A DNA stretch of 7,080 nucleotides, taken from contig JABXHG010000208.1 in NCBI GenBank assembly GCA_013393545.1, forward strand, positions 1 to 7,080, written 5' to 3'. Below the pieces are notes generated by a model that made no database searches, had not been told where the DNA came from, and saw nothing but the letters and a program-made list of their open reading frames with translations. The position numbers and the translations under genes were made by a program. Shown here piece after piece: positions 1 through 6,987 of this stretch. The stretch is from Alteromonadaceae bacterium (GTDB taxonomy: Bacteria; Pseudomonadota; Gammaproteobacteria; Pseudomonadales; Oleiphilaceae). Every line of letters begins with the position of its first letter. Positions within the stretch are counted from its first letter, which is position 1.

Positions 1-79
1 GTGGCAGGATTGAGGTACTGGTTGGCGGCTGGAAAGTGGACGTGCCGAGACGGGGATTTACTGGTCGTTGGCTATTCAC
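1..79 (-). CDS. sdhC: Succinate dehydrogenase cytochrome b556 subunit, N-terminal fragment
   Basis: SdhC is one of the two membrane anchors of succinate dehydrogenase (TCA cycle and respiratory complex II). It binds haem b and ubiquinone in the inner membrane. Only 26 codons are visible, read leftward from a GTG at 79-77. They begin NSQRPVN and reach TSIL near the edge, matching the family N-terminus as I know it (NSQRPVNLDL, then a Phe/Pro segment, then SILHR). The placement also fits: sdhCDAB lies divergent from gltA in Pseudomonas and relatives. Oddities: PR replaces the usual LD at residues 9-10, and Pro stands where His of SILHR is expected. The Shine-Dalgarno is weak (GAGAG-like purines upstream). 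The fragment ends before any transmembrane helix. The identification is by N-terminal resemblance and context. Confidence 0.72.
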   Translation of the reverse strand, partial: MNSQRPVNPRLGTSTFQPPTSTSILP

Positions 80-170
80 AGCGCTCTCACACTCTCTTTT
101 GGTTCCGCGGGGCCAAGGATGGCTGCGGATGGTTGATATGTTTGTTTCGGTGAATCGATACGTAACCGAT

Positions 171-182
171 AACCGATCGGTT
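171..182. repeat. 12-bp perfect palindrome AACCGATCGGTT
   Basis: A perfect 12-base palindrome, preceded directly by a further copy of its left part (TAACCGAT at 163-170). It lies about 36-47 bases downstream of the predicted sdhC transcription start, inside the sdhC leader. It could be an operator for a dimeric regulator or a small RNA stem. No known consensus was matched. Confidence 0.5.
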
Positions 183-191
183 CAGGAGGGC

Positions 192-207
192 GGATGAAGG
201 TTCATCC
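192..207. repeat. Inverted repeat GGATGAA-GG-TTCATCC
   Basis: Two perfect 7-base arms are separated by 2 bases. The repeat starts about 11 bases downstream of the predicted sdhC transcription start and 9 bases from the neighbouring palindrome at 171-182. The 2-base spacer is too short for a good RNA loop unless the inner pairs open, which slightly favours a DNA-level operator. That reading is inference. Confidence 0.5.
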
Positions 208-224
208 CCGATTCCGGGCTCAGG

Positions 225-253
225 ATTATAAGGAGTACCCCTTACGATTACAA
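225..253 (-). promoter_or_regulatory. Candidate sigma70 promoter for sdhC
   Basis: Read on the minus strand, there is a TTGTAA -35 box (253-248), a 17-base spacer and a perfect TATAAT -10 box (230-225). Transcription would start near 218, giving a leader of about 139 bases before the sdhC GTG at 79. The spacing is ideal and the -10 perfect; the -35 matches 4 of 6 consensus bases. Confidence 0.6.
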
Positions 254-311
254 ACCGGTAAAATAGCGGCAGCGTCAGTAGTACGACCAAATGCGCCCTC
301 TTTTCGGAGTA

Positions 312-347
312 TTGACAAACCCAAAAAAGCAGTAGAACCCCTATAAT
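312..347 (+). promoter_or_regulatory. Upstream promoter-like module (P1) before gltA, long spacer
   Basis: A perfect TTGACA (312-317) and a perfect TATAAT (342-347) stand 24 bases apart, too far for a normal sigma70 promoter (about 17). The -10 is followed by a GC-rich stretch and sits inside a small inverted repeat (ACCCC at 337-341, GGGGT at 350-354). It resembles the downstream module at 405-432 in sequence order. It may be an inactive duplicate, a promoter needing an activator that corrects the spacing, or chance. Confidence 0.35.
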
Positions 348-389
348 GCGGGGTATCACTGATTTACATGTCTAGTAAAATTTGCAGAT

Positions 390-471
390 TTTCTGGCGCT
401 TCCATTGACAAAAAAAGATGAAGCCCTATATTTTGCCTCCGGAATTGTGAAAATACGCGCATTTCTGGCGC
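390..471 (+). repeat. 10-bp direct repeat TTTCTGGCGC flanking the gltA promoter
   Basis: TTTCTGGCGC occurs at 390-399, just upstream of the -35 box of the 405-432 promoter, and again at 462-471, about 23 bases past the predicted transcription start. Direct repeats on both sides of a promoter can bind a repressor or activator, but no known site was recognised. Finding one such 10-mer repeat by chance in 440 bases is unlikely but not negligible. Confidence 0.4.
405..432 (+). promoter_or_regulatory. Likely main sigma70 promoter of gltA (P2)
   Basis: A perfect TTGACA -35 box (405-410) is followed by a 16-base spacer and a TATATT -10 box (427-432, 5 of 6 consensus bases). Transcription would begin near 439, leaving a leader of about 80 bases before the gltA ATG. 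This is the best promoter match in the window on either strand. Confidence 0.75.
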
Positions 472-519
472 ATCAACAAATGCAGAAAAGCTGCTTCAGC
501 TAATCAACAGGAGAGCACC

Positions 520-1794
520 ATGACCGACAGGAAAGCCACGCTCTCGGTGGGTGATAAGTCCATTGAGCTTCCGGTTTATTCTGGCACCATCGGCCCTGAC
601 GTTATCGACGTTCGCAGCCTGGTACAGGAAGGCGTCTTCACTTACGACCCTGGTTTTGTTTCCACAGCAGCGTGCGAGTCTGCCATTACCTACATCGATG
701 GTAATCAGGGCGTGTTGTTGCACCGTGGTTATCCGATCAACCAGCTGGCAGAAAACTCCGACTTCCTGGAAGTCTGCTACCTGCTGCTGAACGGCGAACT
801 GCCGACTGATGCCCAGCTCGAAGAGTATAAAGGCACCATCAAGACCCACAGCATGCTGCACGATCAGATGCGCAACTTCTTTAACGGCTTCCGCCGTGAC
901 GCGCACCCGATGGCCATCATGTGTGGTGTCGTTGGCGCTCTGTCTGCGTTCTACCACAACCAGATGGACATCAACGATCCGAAGCAGCGTGAGATCACCG
1001 GCCATCGCCTGATTGCCAAAATGCCGACCATCGCTGCCTGGTGTTACAAGTACTCTGTTGGCCAGCCGTTCATGTACCCGCGTAACGACCTGTCCTACGC
1101 CGAAAACTTCCTGTACATGATGTTCGGCACGCCGTGCGAGGAATACAAGCCGAACCCGGTACTGGCCAAGGCAATGGACAAGATCTTTATCCTGCACGCT
1201 GACCACGAGCAGAACGCGTCCACTTCCACCGTGCGTCTTGCCGGCTCTACCGGCGCCAACCCGTACGCGTGTATTGCTTCCGGTATTGCTGCACTGTGGG
1301 GCCCGGCCCACGGCGGTGCCAACGAAGCGGTTCTGGATATGCTCGCCGAGATCGGTGACGAGTCCGAAATCGAGCGCTTCATCGAGAAAGCCAAGGACAA
1401 GAACGATCCGTTCCGTCTGATGGGCTTCGGTCACCGTGTCTACAAGAACTTCGATCCGCGTGCCAAGGTAATGCGCGAGACGGCTCACGAGGTTCTGAAG
1501 GAACTGGGCATGGAAGATGATCCGCAACTGCGTATCGCCCAGCGTCTGGAGCAGATCGCTCTGGAAGACGACTACTTCGTACAGCGCAAACTGTACCCGA
1601 ACGTCGACTTCTACTCAGGCATCATTCTGAAGGCGATCGGTATCCCGACCTCCATGTTCACCGTGATCTTTGCCCTGTCGCGCACCATCGGCTGGTTCTC
1701 CCACTGGAATGAAATGAATGCCGGTGCCAACCGTATCGGTCGTCCGCGTCAGCTTTACACCGGTCACACCGAGCGCGACTATCCGAAAAAGTAA
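520..1794 (+). CDS. gltA: Citrate synthase, type II (hexameric, NADH-regulated)
   Basis: Condenses oxaloacetate and acetyl-CoA to citrate in the cytoplasm, the entry step of the TCA cycle. The 424 residues match the type II family (E. coli about 427) and align with E. coli GltA almost without gaps. Active-site motifs are present: [13 protein letters not shown] (225-237), GPAHGGAN with His264, [16 protein letters not shown] with His305, PNVDFYSG with Asp363, and the C-terminal GRPRQLYTG. The start is fixed by AGGAGAG at 509-515, four bases before the ATG. In the E. coli allosteric NADH pocket, as I recall it, His110, Tyr145, Arg163, Lys167, Gln182, Asn189, Thr204 and Cys206 are all kept, but Arg109 is Thr and Thr111 is Ser here. 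It is transcribed from the divergent region shared with sdhC and ends at a strong terminator, so it is probably mostly monocistronic. The long open frame on the opposite strand is a shadow. Confidence 0.98.
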   Translation: MTDRKATLSVGDKSIELPVYSGTIGPDVIDVRSLVQEGVFTYDPGFVSTAACESAITYIDGNQGVLLHRGYPINQLAENSDFLEVCYLLLNGELPTDAQLEEYKGTIKTHSMLHDQMRNFFNGFRRDAHPMAIMCGVVGALSAFYHNQMDINDPKQREITGHRLIAKMPTIAAWCYKYSVGQPFMYPRNDLSYAENFLYMMFGTPCEEYKPNPVLAKAMDKIFILHADHEQNASTSTVRLAGSTGANPYACIASGIAALWGPAHGGANEAVLDMLAEIGDESEIERFIEKAKDKNDPFRLMGFGHRVYKNFDPRAKVMRETAHEVLKELGMEDDPQLRIAQRLEQIALEDDYFVQRKLYPNVDFYSGIILKAIGIPTSMFTVIFALSRTIGWFSHWNEMNAGANRIGRPRQLYTGHTERDYPKK

Positions 1795-1817
1795 ACTCGC
1801 TTTTTTGATCGCGTAAT

Positions 1818-1848
1818 AAAAAGCCGCTGGATTCCAGCGGCTTTTTTT
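1818..1848 (+). terminator. Rho-independent terminator after gltA
   Basis: GCCGCTGG (1823-1830), loop ATT, CCAGCGGC (1834-1841), then a run of seven T. The stem is perfect and GC-rich. A-T pairs extend it (A run 1818-1822), so it could also work on the minus strand. It begins 23 bases after the gltA stop and separates gltA from the next gene. Confidence 0.93.
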
Positions 1849-1881
1849 GTATTGAGCCACGCCTTACGGCAGACCTTATAC

Positions 1882-1886
1882 AGGAG
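1882..1886 (+). promoter_or_regulatory. Ribosome binding site fixing the dehydrogenase start
   Basis: AGGAG lies 7 bases before the ATG at 1894. This favours that ATG over the in-frame TTG at 1852, which has no purine-rich site and would begin at the foot of the gltA terminator. The family's Rossmann motif also begins right after the ATG. Confidence 0.85.
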
Positions 1887-1893
1887 CATTTAT

Positions 1894-2763
1894 ATGGCTA
1901 ATATCACGTTTATCGGTCTGGGCGTCATGGGCTACCCCATGGCTGGCCACCTGGCGGACGCAGGCCATCAAGTAACCGTCTGGAACCGAACCCAAGGCAA
2001 GACAGAGCAATGGGCGGCCGAGCACCCCGGCAAGGCCGCCGATACGCTACACAAAGCCGTTGGCGGAGCAGACTGGGTGATCACATGCGTGGGTGCCGAC
2101 AAAGACCTGCAGGCCATCTACCTGGGTGATGAAGGCATCATCGCCAACGCCCCTGCCGGCGCCATTCTGGTGGACCACACCACCGCTTCCGCCGGCGTGG
2201 CGGAGCAACTGGCGGAGGTTGCGGCTGAACAGGGGCAGGCGTTTCTGGATGCGCCAGTGTCCGGTGGCCAGCAAGGCGCCGAAAACGGCCAGCTGACCAT
2301 CATGTGTGGCGGCGAGCAAAGCGTTTTTGAAAGTGCTCAGGAGATACTCGAGTGCTATGCCCGCGCCATCAACCTGATGGGGCCGGCCGGCAGTGGCCAG
2401 AAGGCAAAAATGGTCAACCAGATTGCCGTGGCCGGCCTGGTTCAAGGGCTTTCCGAGGCGCTGCACTTTGCCGAGCAGGCGAATCTGGATGTGCAGAAAG
2501 TGGTGGATGTGATTTCAAAGGGAGCGGCGCAATCCTGGCAGATGGAAAACCGCTCCGGCACCATGATCGCCGGCGAGTTTGATCACGGCTTTGCCGTCGA
2601 CTGGATGCGCAAGGATCTGGGTATCTGCCTGGACGAGGCACGCCGCAACGGCGCCAAATTACCTGTCACCGCCCTGGTGGATCAATTTTATGGGGATGTG
2701 CAGGATATGGGCGGCAACCGCTGGGATACGTCCGCCCTAATTCAAAGGCTTCGCAAACACTGA
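1894..2763 (+). CDS. NAD(P)-dependent beta-hydroxyacid dehydrogenase (3-hydroxyisobutyrate dehydrogenase family)
   Basis: A 289-residue soluble oxidoreductase, usual length for the family, which oxidises beta-hydroxyacids or reduces the matching semialdehydes. The N-terminal Rossmann fold shows FIGLGVMG (6-13), with Gly8, Gly10 and Gly13 on the cofactor, and WNRT (30-33). The Arg after Asn suggests NADP(H) over NAD(H), by analogy with glyoxylate/succinic semialdehyde reductases. The substrate loop DAPVSGG is at 119-125. The catalytic motif GSGQKAKMVNQ (166-176) contains the presumed catalytic Lys172, and the helical C-terminal domain keeps a conserved Lys240 in RKDLG. The substrate is undecided: 3-hydroxyisobutyrate, tartronate semialdehyde, succinic semialdehyde/glyoxylate or a sulfonate aldehyde are all possible. 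No valine-degradation genes adjoin it, which argues weakly against a dedicated MmsB role. The strong gltA terminator and lack of a clear promoter leave its expression unexplained. It converges with topA. Confidence 0.9.
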   Translation: MANITFIGLGVMGYPMAGHLADAGHQVTVWNRTQGKTEQWAAEHPGKAADTLHKAVGGADWVITCVGADKDLQAIYLGDEGIIANAPAGAILVDHTTASAGVAEQLAEVAAEQGQAFLDAPVSGGQQGAENGQLTIMCGGEQSVFESAQEILECYARAINLMGPAGSGQKAKMVNQIAVAGLVQGLSEALHFAEQANLDVQKVVDVISKGAAQSWQMENRSGTMIAGEFDHGFAVDWMRKDLGICLDEARRNGAKLPVTALVDQFYGDVQDMGGNRWDTSALIQRLRKH

Positions 2764-2810
2764 TCACTCGCCACGGAATCGGCAGAAAAATACGGAAAGA
2801 AAAGATTTTT

Positions 2811-2913
2811 TTAGCCACTAAAACCACTAAAAAACACGAACAAGGCTTAACCGCATAAAAAAAGGGTTTTCCTGTCTTTTACTTTCGTGTTCTTTCGTGG
2901 ATTTAGTGGCTAA
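2811..2913. repeat. Long imperfect inverted repeat between convergent genes
   Basis: Left arm 2811-2840 and right arm 2884-2913 are complementary at 27 of 30 positions, with 43 bases between. Both outer ends read TTAGCCACTAAA as arm and its complement; both inner ends read AACACGAA and its complement. The left arm contains a perfect 9-bp tandem repeat (CCACTAAAA at 2815-2823 and 2824-2832). The right arm contains TTTCGTG twice, 10 bases apart (2883-2889, 2893-2899). The stretch is AT-rich against its coding neighbours. It starts 47 bases after the dehydrogenase stop and ends 11 bases from the topA stop, so it would be transcribed from both sides. It could act as a bidirectional transcript end or RNA stabiliser, though there is no clean U-tract at the foot. 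It may instead be a copy of a dispersed intergenic repeat. Function is inference. Confidence 0.75.
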
Positions 2914-2924
2914 TACAAGTCTTG

Positions 2925-5567
2925 TTACTTTTTCTTTTTGTCGTACGGCACCCAGCGGCCGCTTTCGTACCAGGCCGACCAGCCAGTGGCTTTGCCCTCT
3001 TTTTCCGACATCACATACTGCTGCTTGAACTTCCGGCTGTAGCGAATAACCGTCGGGTTACCTTCCGGGTCTTTTTCCGGGGCGTCCATCAGGTAATCGT
3101 ATTTTGGATCGATTTCCTTTCGGTGTGGTTTGATTTCCATCACCAGCGGCGGACGTGTCTCCCGGTTTTTCGGAAACTTGCTGGCGGCCAGGAACAGGCC
3201 GGAGGCGCCGTCCCGCAGCACGTAGGTGTCGTCCACTTTCTGGCACTGTAGCTCTGGCATCGGCACCGGGTCCATCTTGGGTGGCGCCGGTTCACCATTC
3301 TTCAACAGCTTGCGGGTATTTTTACACTCAGTATTGGTACAACCGAAATACTTGCCGAAACGGCCGGTTTTCAGCTGCATCTCCGAGCCGCATTTGTCGC
3401 ATTCCAGTGTCGGGCCATCGTAACCCTTGATGCGGAAACTGCCCTCTTCCACTTCGTAGCCCGAGCAGTCCGGATTGTTACCACATACATGCAGCTTACG
3501 CTTCTCGTCGATCAGGTAGCTGTCCATGGCAGTGCCGCATTTCGGGCACCGGCGCTTCTTGCGCAACAAGCGAGTTTCACCCTCGCCTTCCACGTCTTCA
3601 TCAGCGCTAACCACCTCGTCACCCGGGATCAGGTTGATGGTAGTCTTGCAGCGCTCCTTGGGCGGCAGAGAGTAGCCTGAACAACCCAGGAACACGCCGG
3701 TACTGGCAACCCGAATCTGCATATTGCGGCCACAAGAGGGGCACGGAATATCGGTTTCCGTGGGCACATTGGCGCGCATGCCGCCATCGGACTTTTCCGC
3801 CTCTTCCAGCTGGCTGCGGAATTTGGTGTAGAAATCGTTAAGAACTTTCTTCCAGTCCACCTCGCCTTCGGCGATTTCATCCAACTCGTCTTCCAGGCGC
3901 GCGGTGAAATCGTAGTCCATCAGGTTGGAGAAGGATTCCGCCAGGCGCTCGGTGACGATTTCGCCCATTTTCTCGGCGTAGAAGCGGCGATTTTGCAGCT
4001 TCACATAGCCGCGATCCTGGATGGTGGAAATGATGGAAGCGTAGGTGGATGGCCGGCCAATTCCCTGTTTTTCCAGCTCCTTAACCAGGCTGGCTTCGGT
4101 ATAACGGGGGGCTGGCTTGGTGAAGTGCTGGGTCGGGTCCAGCTTTTTCAGATCCAGCGCTTCACCCACCTGAATATCCGGCAGGGCCAAATCTTCTTCT
4201 TTTTTGGACGACTGAGGTGCAGCCTTCAAGAAGCCTTCGAACTTGATGATGCGGCCACGGGTCCGCAGCTCGTAATCACCGTTAGCCACCACAATGGAGG
4301 TGCTCAGGAATTCCGCGTCGGCCATCTGGCAGGCAATAAACTGTCGCCAGATCAGCTCGTACAGCTTCTCTGCGTCCTTCTCCAGGCCCTTGATGTCTGT
4401 CGGACGACGGTCAACATCGGTCGGACGGATGGCTTCGTGGGCTTCCTGGGCGCCTTCCCGGCTGCCATAAACCCGGGGCTTCTCCGGCAGGTAGCGCTCA
4501 CCGAATTGCTTACCCACGAATTCCCGACAACTGGCAATGGCATCCTGACTCAAGTTGGTGGAGTCGGTACGCATGTAGGTGATGAAGCCCGCCTCATACC
4601 GACGCTGAGCCAGCATCATGGTTTTCTTCACGCTGAAGCCCATGCGGTTACTGGCCGCCTGCTGCAGGGTCGAGGTGATAAACGGCGCCGAAGGGCGTGA
4701 CCGGGTCGGCTTGTCTTCCCGCTTGGCGACCTCGAAACTGCCGTCTTTCAGCCGGGTAACATGCTCATTACTCTGGCTTTCGTTATTGGGACGGTAGGCT
4801 TTGCCGTTGTAGCGGGTGACTTCGAAACGAACCGGGTCTTTCGCCGCCTGCGGCGCCAGATCGGCGTGAAGCTGCCAGAATTCTTCAGGCACAAAGGCGC
4901 GAATTTCACGCTCCCTTTCGACAATCAGCCGCACGGCCACCGACTGCACCCGGCCCGCCGACAAACCGCGGGCAATCTTGGCCCACAAAAGCGGCGACAC
5001 CATATAGCCAACCACACGGTCAAGGAAGCGCCGCGCTTGCTGGGCATTTACACGGTTGCCGTCCAGGTTGCCGGGGTCTTCAAAGGCCTGCTGAATGGCA
5101 CGTTTGGTGATCTCATTGAATACCACCCGCCGGTATTTGTCCGGCTCGCCGCCGATGGTTTCCTGCAAGTGCCAGGCGATGGCCTCACCTTCGCGGTCCA
5201 AATCCGTTGCCAGGTAGATGTGATCGGCGTTCTTCGCCAGCCGCTTGAGCTCGCTGACCACTTTTTCCTTGCCGGGCAGTATTTCGTAATGGGCGTCCCA
5301 GTCCCGGTCGGGGTCCACCCCCATCCGCGCCACCAGCTGTTCCCGGGCCTTGCGCTTTTTATGCTCGGCCTTTTCTTCCGGGTTCATTTTGCGGGTGATC
5401 GCGGCCTGCCGGGCCCGCTCTTTCGGGTCAGACTTTGAACCACTGCCACTGACCGGCAAATCACGAATGTGGCCTACGCTGGACTTTACGATGTAGTCCG
5501 AGCCCAGGTACTTGTTGATGGTCTTCGCTTTCGCTGGCGACTCGACAATAACGAGACTTTTACCCAT
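2925..5567 (-). CDS. topA: DNA topoisomerase I (type IA, omega protein)
   Basis: Relaxes negative supercoils by cutting and passing one strand, with Mg2+ and a 5'-phosphotyrosine link; acts on the nucleoid. The 880 residues fit the family (E. coli 865). The Toprim domain begins at residue 1: [13 protein letters not shown] with Glu9, and TDLDREGEA with Asp122, Asp124 and Glu126 binding metal. The central gate domains follow, with active-site Tyr331 and Arg333 in ITYMRTDST. Three four-cysteine zinc ribbons are complete: Cys609/612/629/640, Cys674/677/695/701 and Cys723/726/743/748. A C-terminal ribbon-like region follows, ending in four lysines. Start: ATG at 5567-5565 heads the family's [10 protein letters not shown]. 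The ribosome site AAGGAT (5586-5581) is 13 bases away, longer than usual. topA lies downstream of fadBA on the same strand, as in Pseudomonas, but behind a terminator and so probably on its own promoter. No truncation or frameshift is seen. Confidence 0.98.
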   Translation of the reverse strand: MGKSLVIVESPAKAKTINKYLGSDYIVKSSVGHIRDLPVSGSGSKSDPKERARQAAITRKMNPEEKAEHKKRKAREQLVARMGVDPDRDWDAHYEILPGKEKVVSELKRLAKNADHIYLATDLDREGEAIAWHLQETIGGEPDKYRRVVFNEITKRAIQQAFEDPGNLDGNRVNAQQARRFLDRVVGYMVSPLLWAKIARGLSAGRVQSVAVRLIVEREREIRAFVPEEFWQLHADLAPQAAKDPVRFEVTRYNGKAYRPNNESQSNEHVTRLKDGSFEVAKREDKPTRSRPSAPFITSTLQQAASNRMGFSVKKTMMLAQRRYEAGFITYMRTDSTNLSQDAIASCREFVGKQFGERYLPEKPRVYGSREGAQEAHEAIRPTDVDRRPTDIKGLEKDAEKLYELIWRQFIACQMADAEFLSTSIVVANGDYELRTRGRIIKFEGFLKAAPQSSKKEEDLALPDIQVGEALDLKKLDPTQHFTKPAPRYTEASLVKELEKQGIGRPSTYASIISTIQDRGYVKLQNRRFYAEKMGEIVTERLAESFSNLMDYDFTARLEDELDEIAEGEVDWKKVLNDFYTKFRSQLEEAEKSDGGMRANVPTETDIPCPSCGRNMQIRVASTGVFLGCSGYSLPPKERCKTTINLIPGDEVVSADEDVEGEGETRLLRKKRRCPKCGTAMDSYLIDEKRKLHVCGNNPDCSGYEVEEGSFRIKGYDGPTLECDKCGSEMQLKTGRFGKYFGCTNTECKNTRKLLKNGEPAPPKMDPVPMPELQCQKVDDTYVLRDGASGLFLAASKFPKNRETRPPLVMEIKPHRKEIDPKYDYLMDAPEKDPEGNPTVIRYSRKFKQQYVMSEKEGKATGWSAWYESGRWVPYDKKKK

Positions 5568-5715
5568 AACGGAAATCTGTATCCTTGGCGATCAATCGGT
5601 TAACGATTGCACAAACCGTAAACTCGTATAAAAATCAGGCAAATGGAAAACGCAGTATTGCCATTGTATGTTGCTCCACTGTTTTACAGGGTCAGCATTT
5701 GCAAGACAACCCTGT
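5568..5715 (-). promoter_or_regulatory. topA leader and presumed promoter region
   Basis: This stretch lies between the fadA terminator and topA and should hold the topA promoter. The best -10 on the minus strand is TACAAT (5668-5663, 5 of 6), but no good -35 lies at the right distance. A second weak option is TATACG about 35 bases nearer the gene. Close to the gene is the inverted repeat CAATCG-TTAAC-CGATTG (minus-strand reading, 5609-5593), which sits 6 bases before the AAGGAT ribosome site and could fold in the mRNA leader. topA is often supercoiling-responsive, but nothing here shows that directly. Confidence 0.4.
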
Positions 5716-5718
5716 AAA
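5683..5718. repeat. Inverted repeat TTTACAGGGT / ACCCTGTAAA
   Basis: Perfect 10-base arms at 5683-5692 and 5709-5718 are separated by 16 bases. It lies immediately past the fadA terminator and upstream of the candidate topA -10. The arm centres are 26 bases apart, about two and a half helical turns. It could be a paired operator or, in read-through RNA, a second hairpin. It does not fit LexA (CTGT-N8-ACAG) or the PsrA/FadR style of fatty-acid operator as I know them. Confidence 0.55.
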
Positions 5719-5719
5719 C

Positions 5720-5747
5720 AAAAAAAGCCCGGCGAATCGCCGGGCTT
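5720..5747 (-). terminator. Rho-independent terminator after fadA
   Basis: On the minus strand the stem AAGCCCGGCG (5747-5738), loop ATT and CGCCGGGCTT (5734-5725) run into a seven-base T tract (5726-5720). The stem is perfect and GC-rich. It lies about 30 bases beyond the fadA stop and closes the fadBA operon before topA. Confidence 0.93.
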
Positions 5748-5778
5748 GGTGGTTCAGCGTATCAGGCGCTGCCAGCGC

Positions 5779-6981
<1,203 letters not shown>

Positions 6982-6987
6982 TCAGGG

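Larger units (their letters stand above)
80..519. other. Divergent sdhC-gltA intergenic control region
   Basis: These 440 bases separate two genes transcribed away from each other and contain no convincing gene. They are visibly richer in A and T than the flanking coding sequence, mostly in the half nearer gltA. Inside are a minus-strand promoter candidate near 225-253, two palindromes at 171-182 and 192-207, two plus-strand promoter-like modules at 312-347 and 405-432, and a 10-bp direct repeat at 390-399 and 462-471. Divergent placement of two TCA-cycle operons allows shared control. No CRP-like (TGTGA-N6-TCACA) or other named operator could be recognised. Confidence 0.8.

Noticed and set aside
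87..359. 90-residue minus-strand frame in the sdhC-gltA gap with a hydrophobic start
   Set aside because: It begins with GTG without a ribosome site and runs through the likely sdhC promoter and leader palindromes. The hydrophobic stretch follows from AT-rich promoter sequence.
496..1527. 343-residue open frame on the minus strand opposite gltA
   Set aside because: It lies wholly antisense to a complete citrate synthase, has no family resemblance, and is explained by the codon bias of the sense strand.
1852..1881. TTGAGC with TTATAC as a promoter for the dehydrogenase
   Set aside because: Weak boxes, an 18-base spacer, and the implied start would fall after the ribosome site, giving a transcript that could not use it.
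1852..1893. TTG start adding 14 residues to the dehydrogenase
   Set aside because: No ribosome site there, whereas the ATG at 1894 has AGGAG at the right distance and the Rossmann motif follows immediately.
2841..2883. Possible small terminator in the loop of the long inverted repeat (A run, GGG, TTTT, CC)
   Set aside because: Only two or three GC pairs could form, too weak to call a terminator.
3993..4700. 235-residue plus-strand open frame inside topA
   Set aside because: Antisense shadow of conserved TopA domains; the composition mirrors TopA codons and no motif is recognisable.
4761..5438. 225-residue plus-strand open frame inside topA
   Set aside because: Same reason: antisense to the TopA N-terminal half, with no ribosome site or family features.
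5679..5689. CTGT-TTT-ACAG as a LexA box near topA
   Set aside because: The spacer is 3 bases rather than the 8 of the gammaproteobacterial LexA site.
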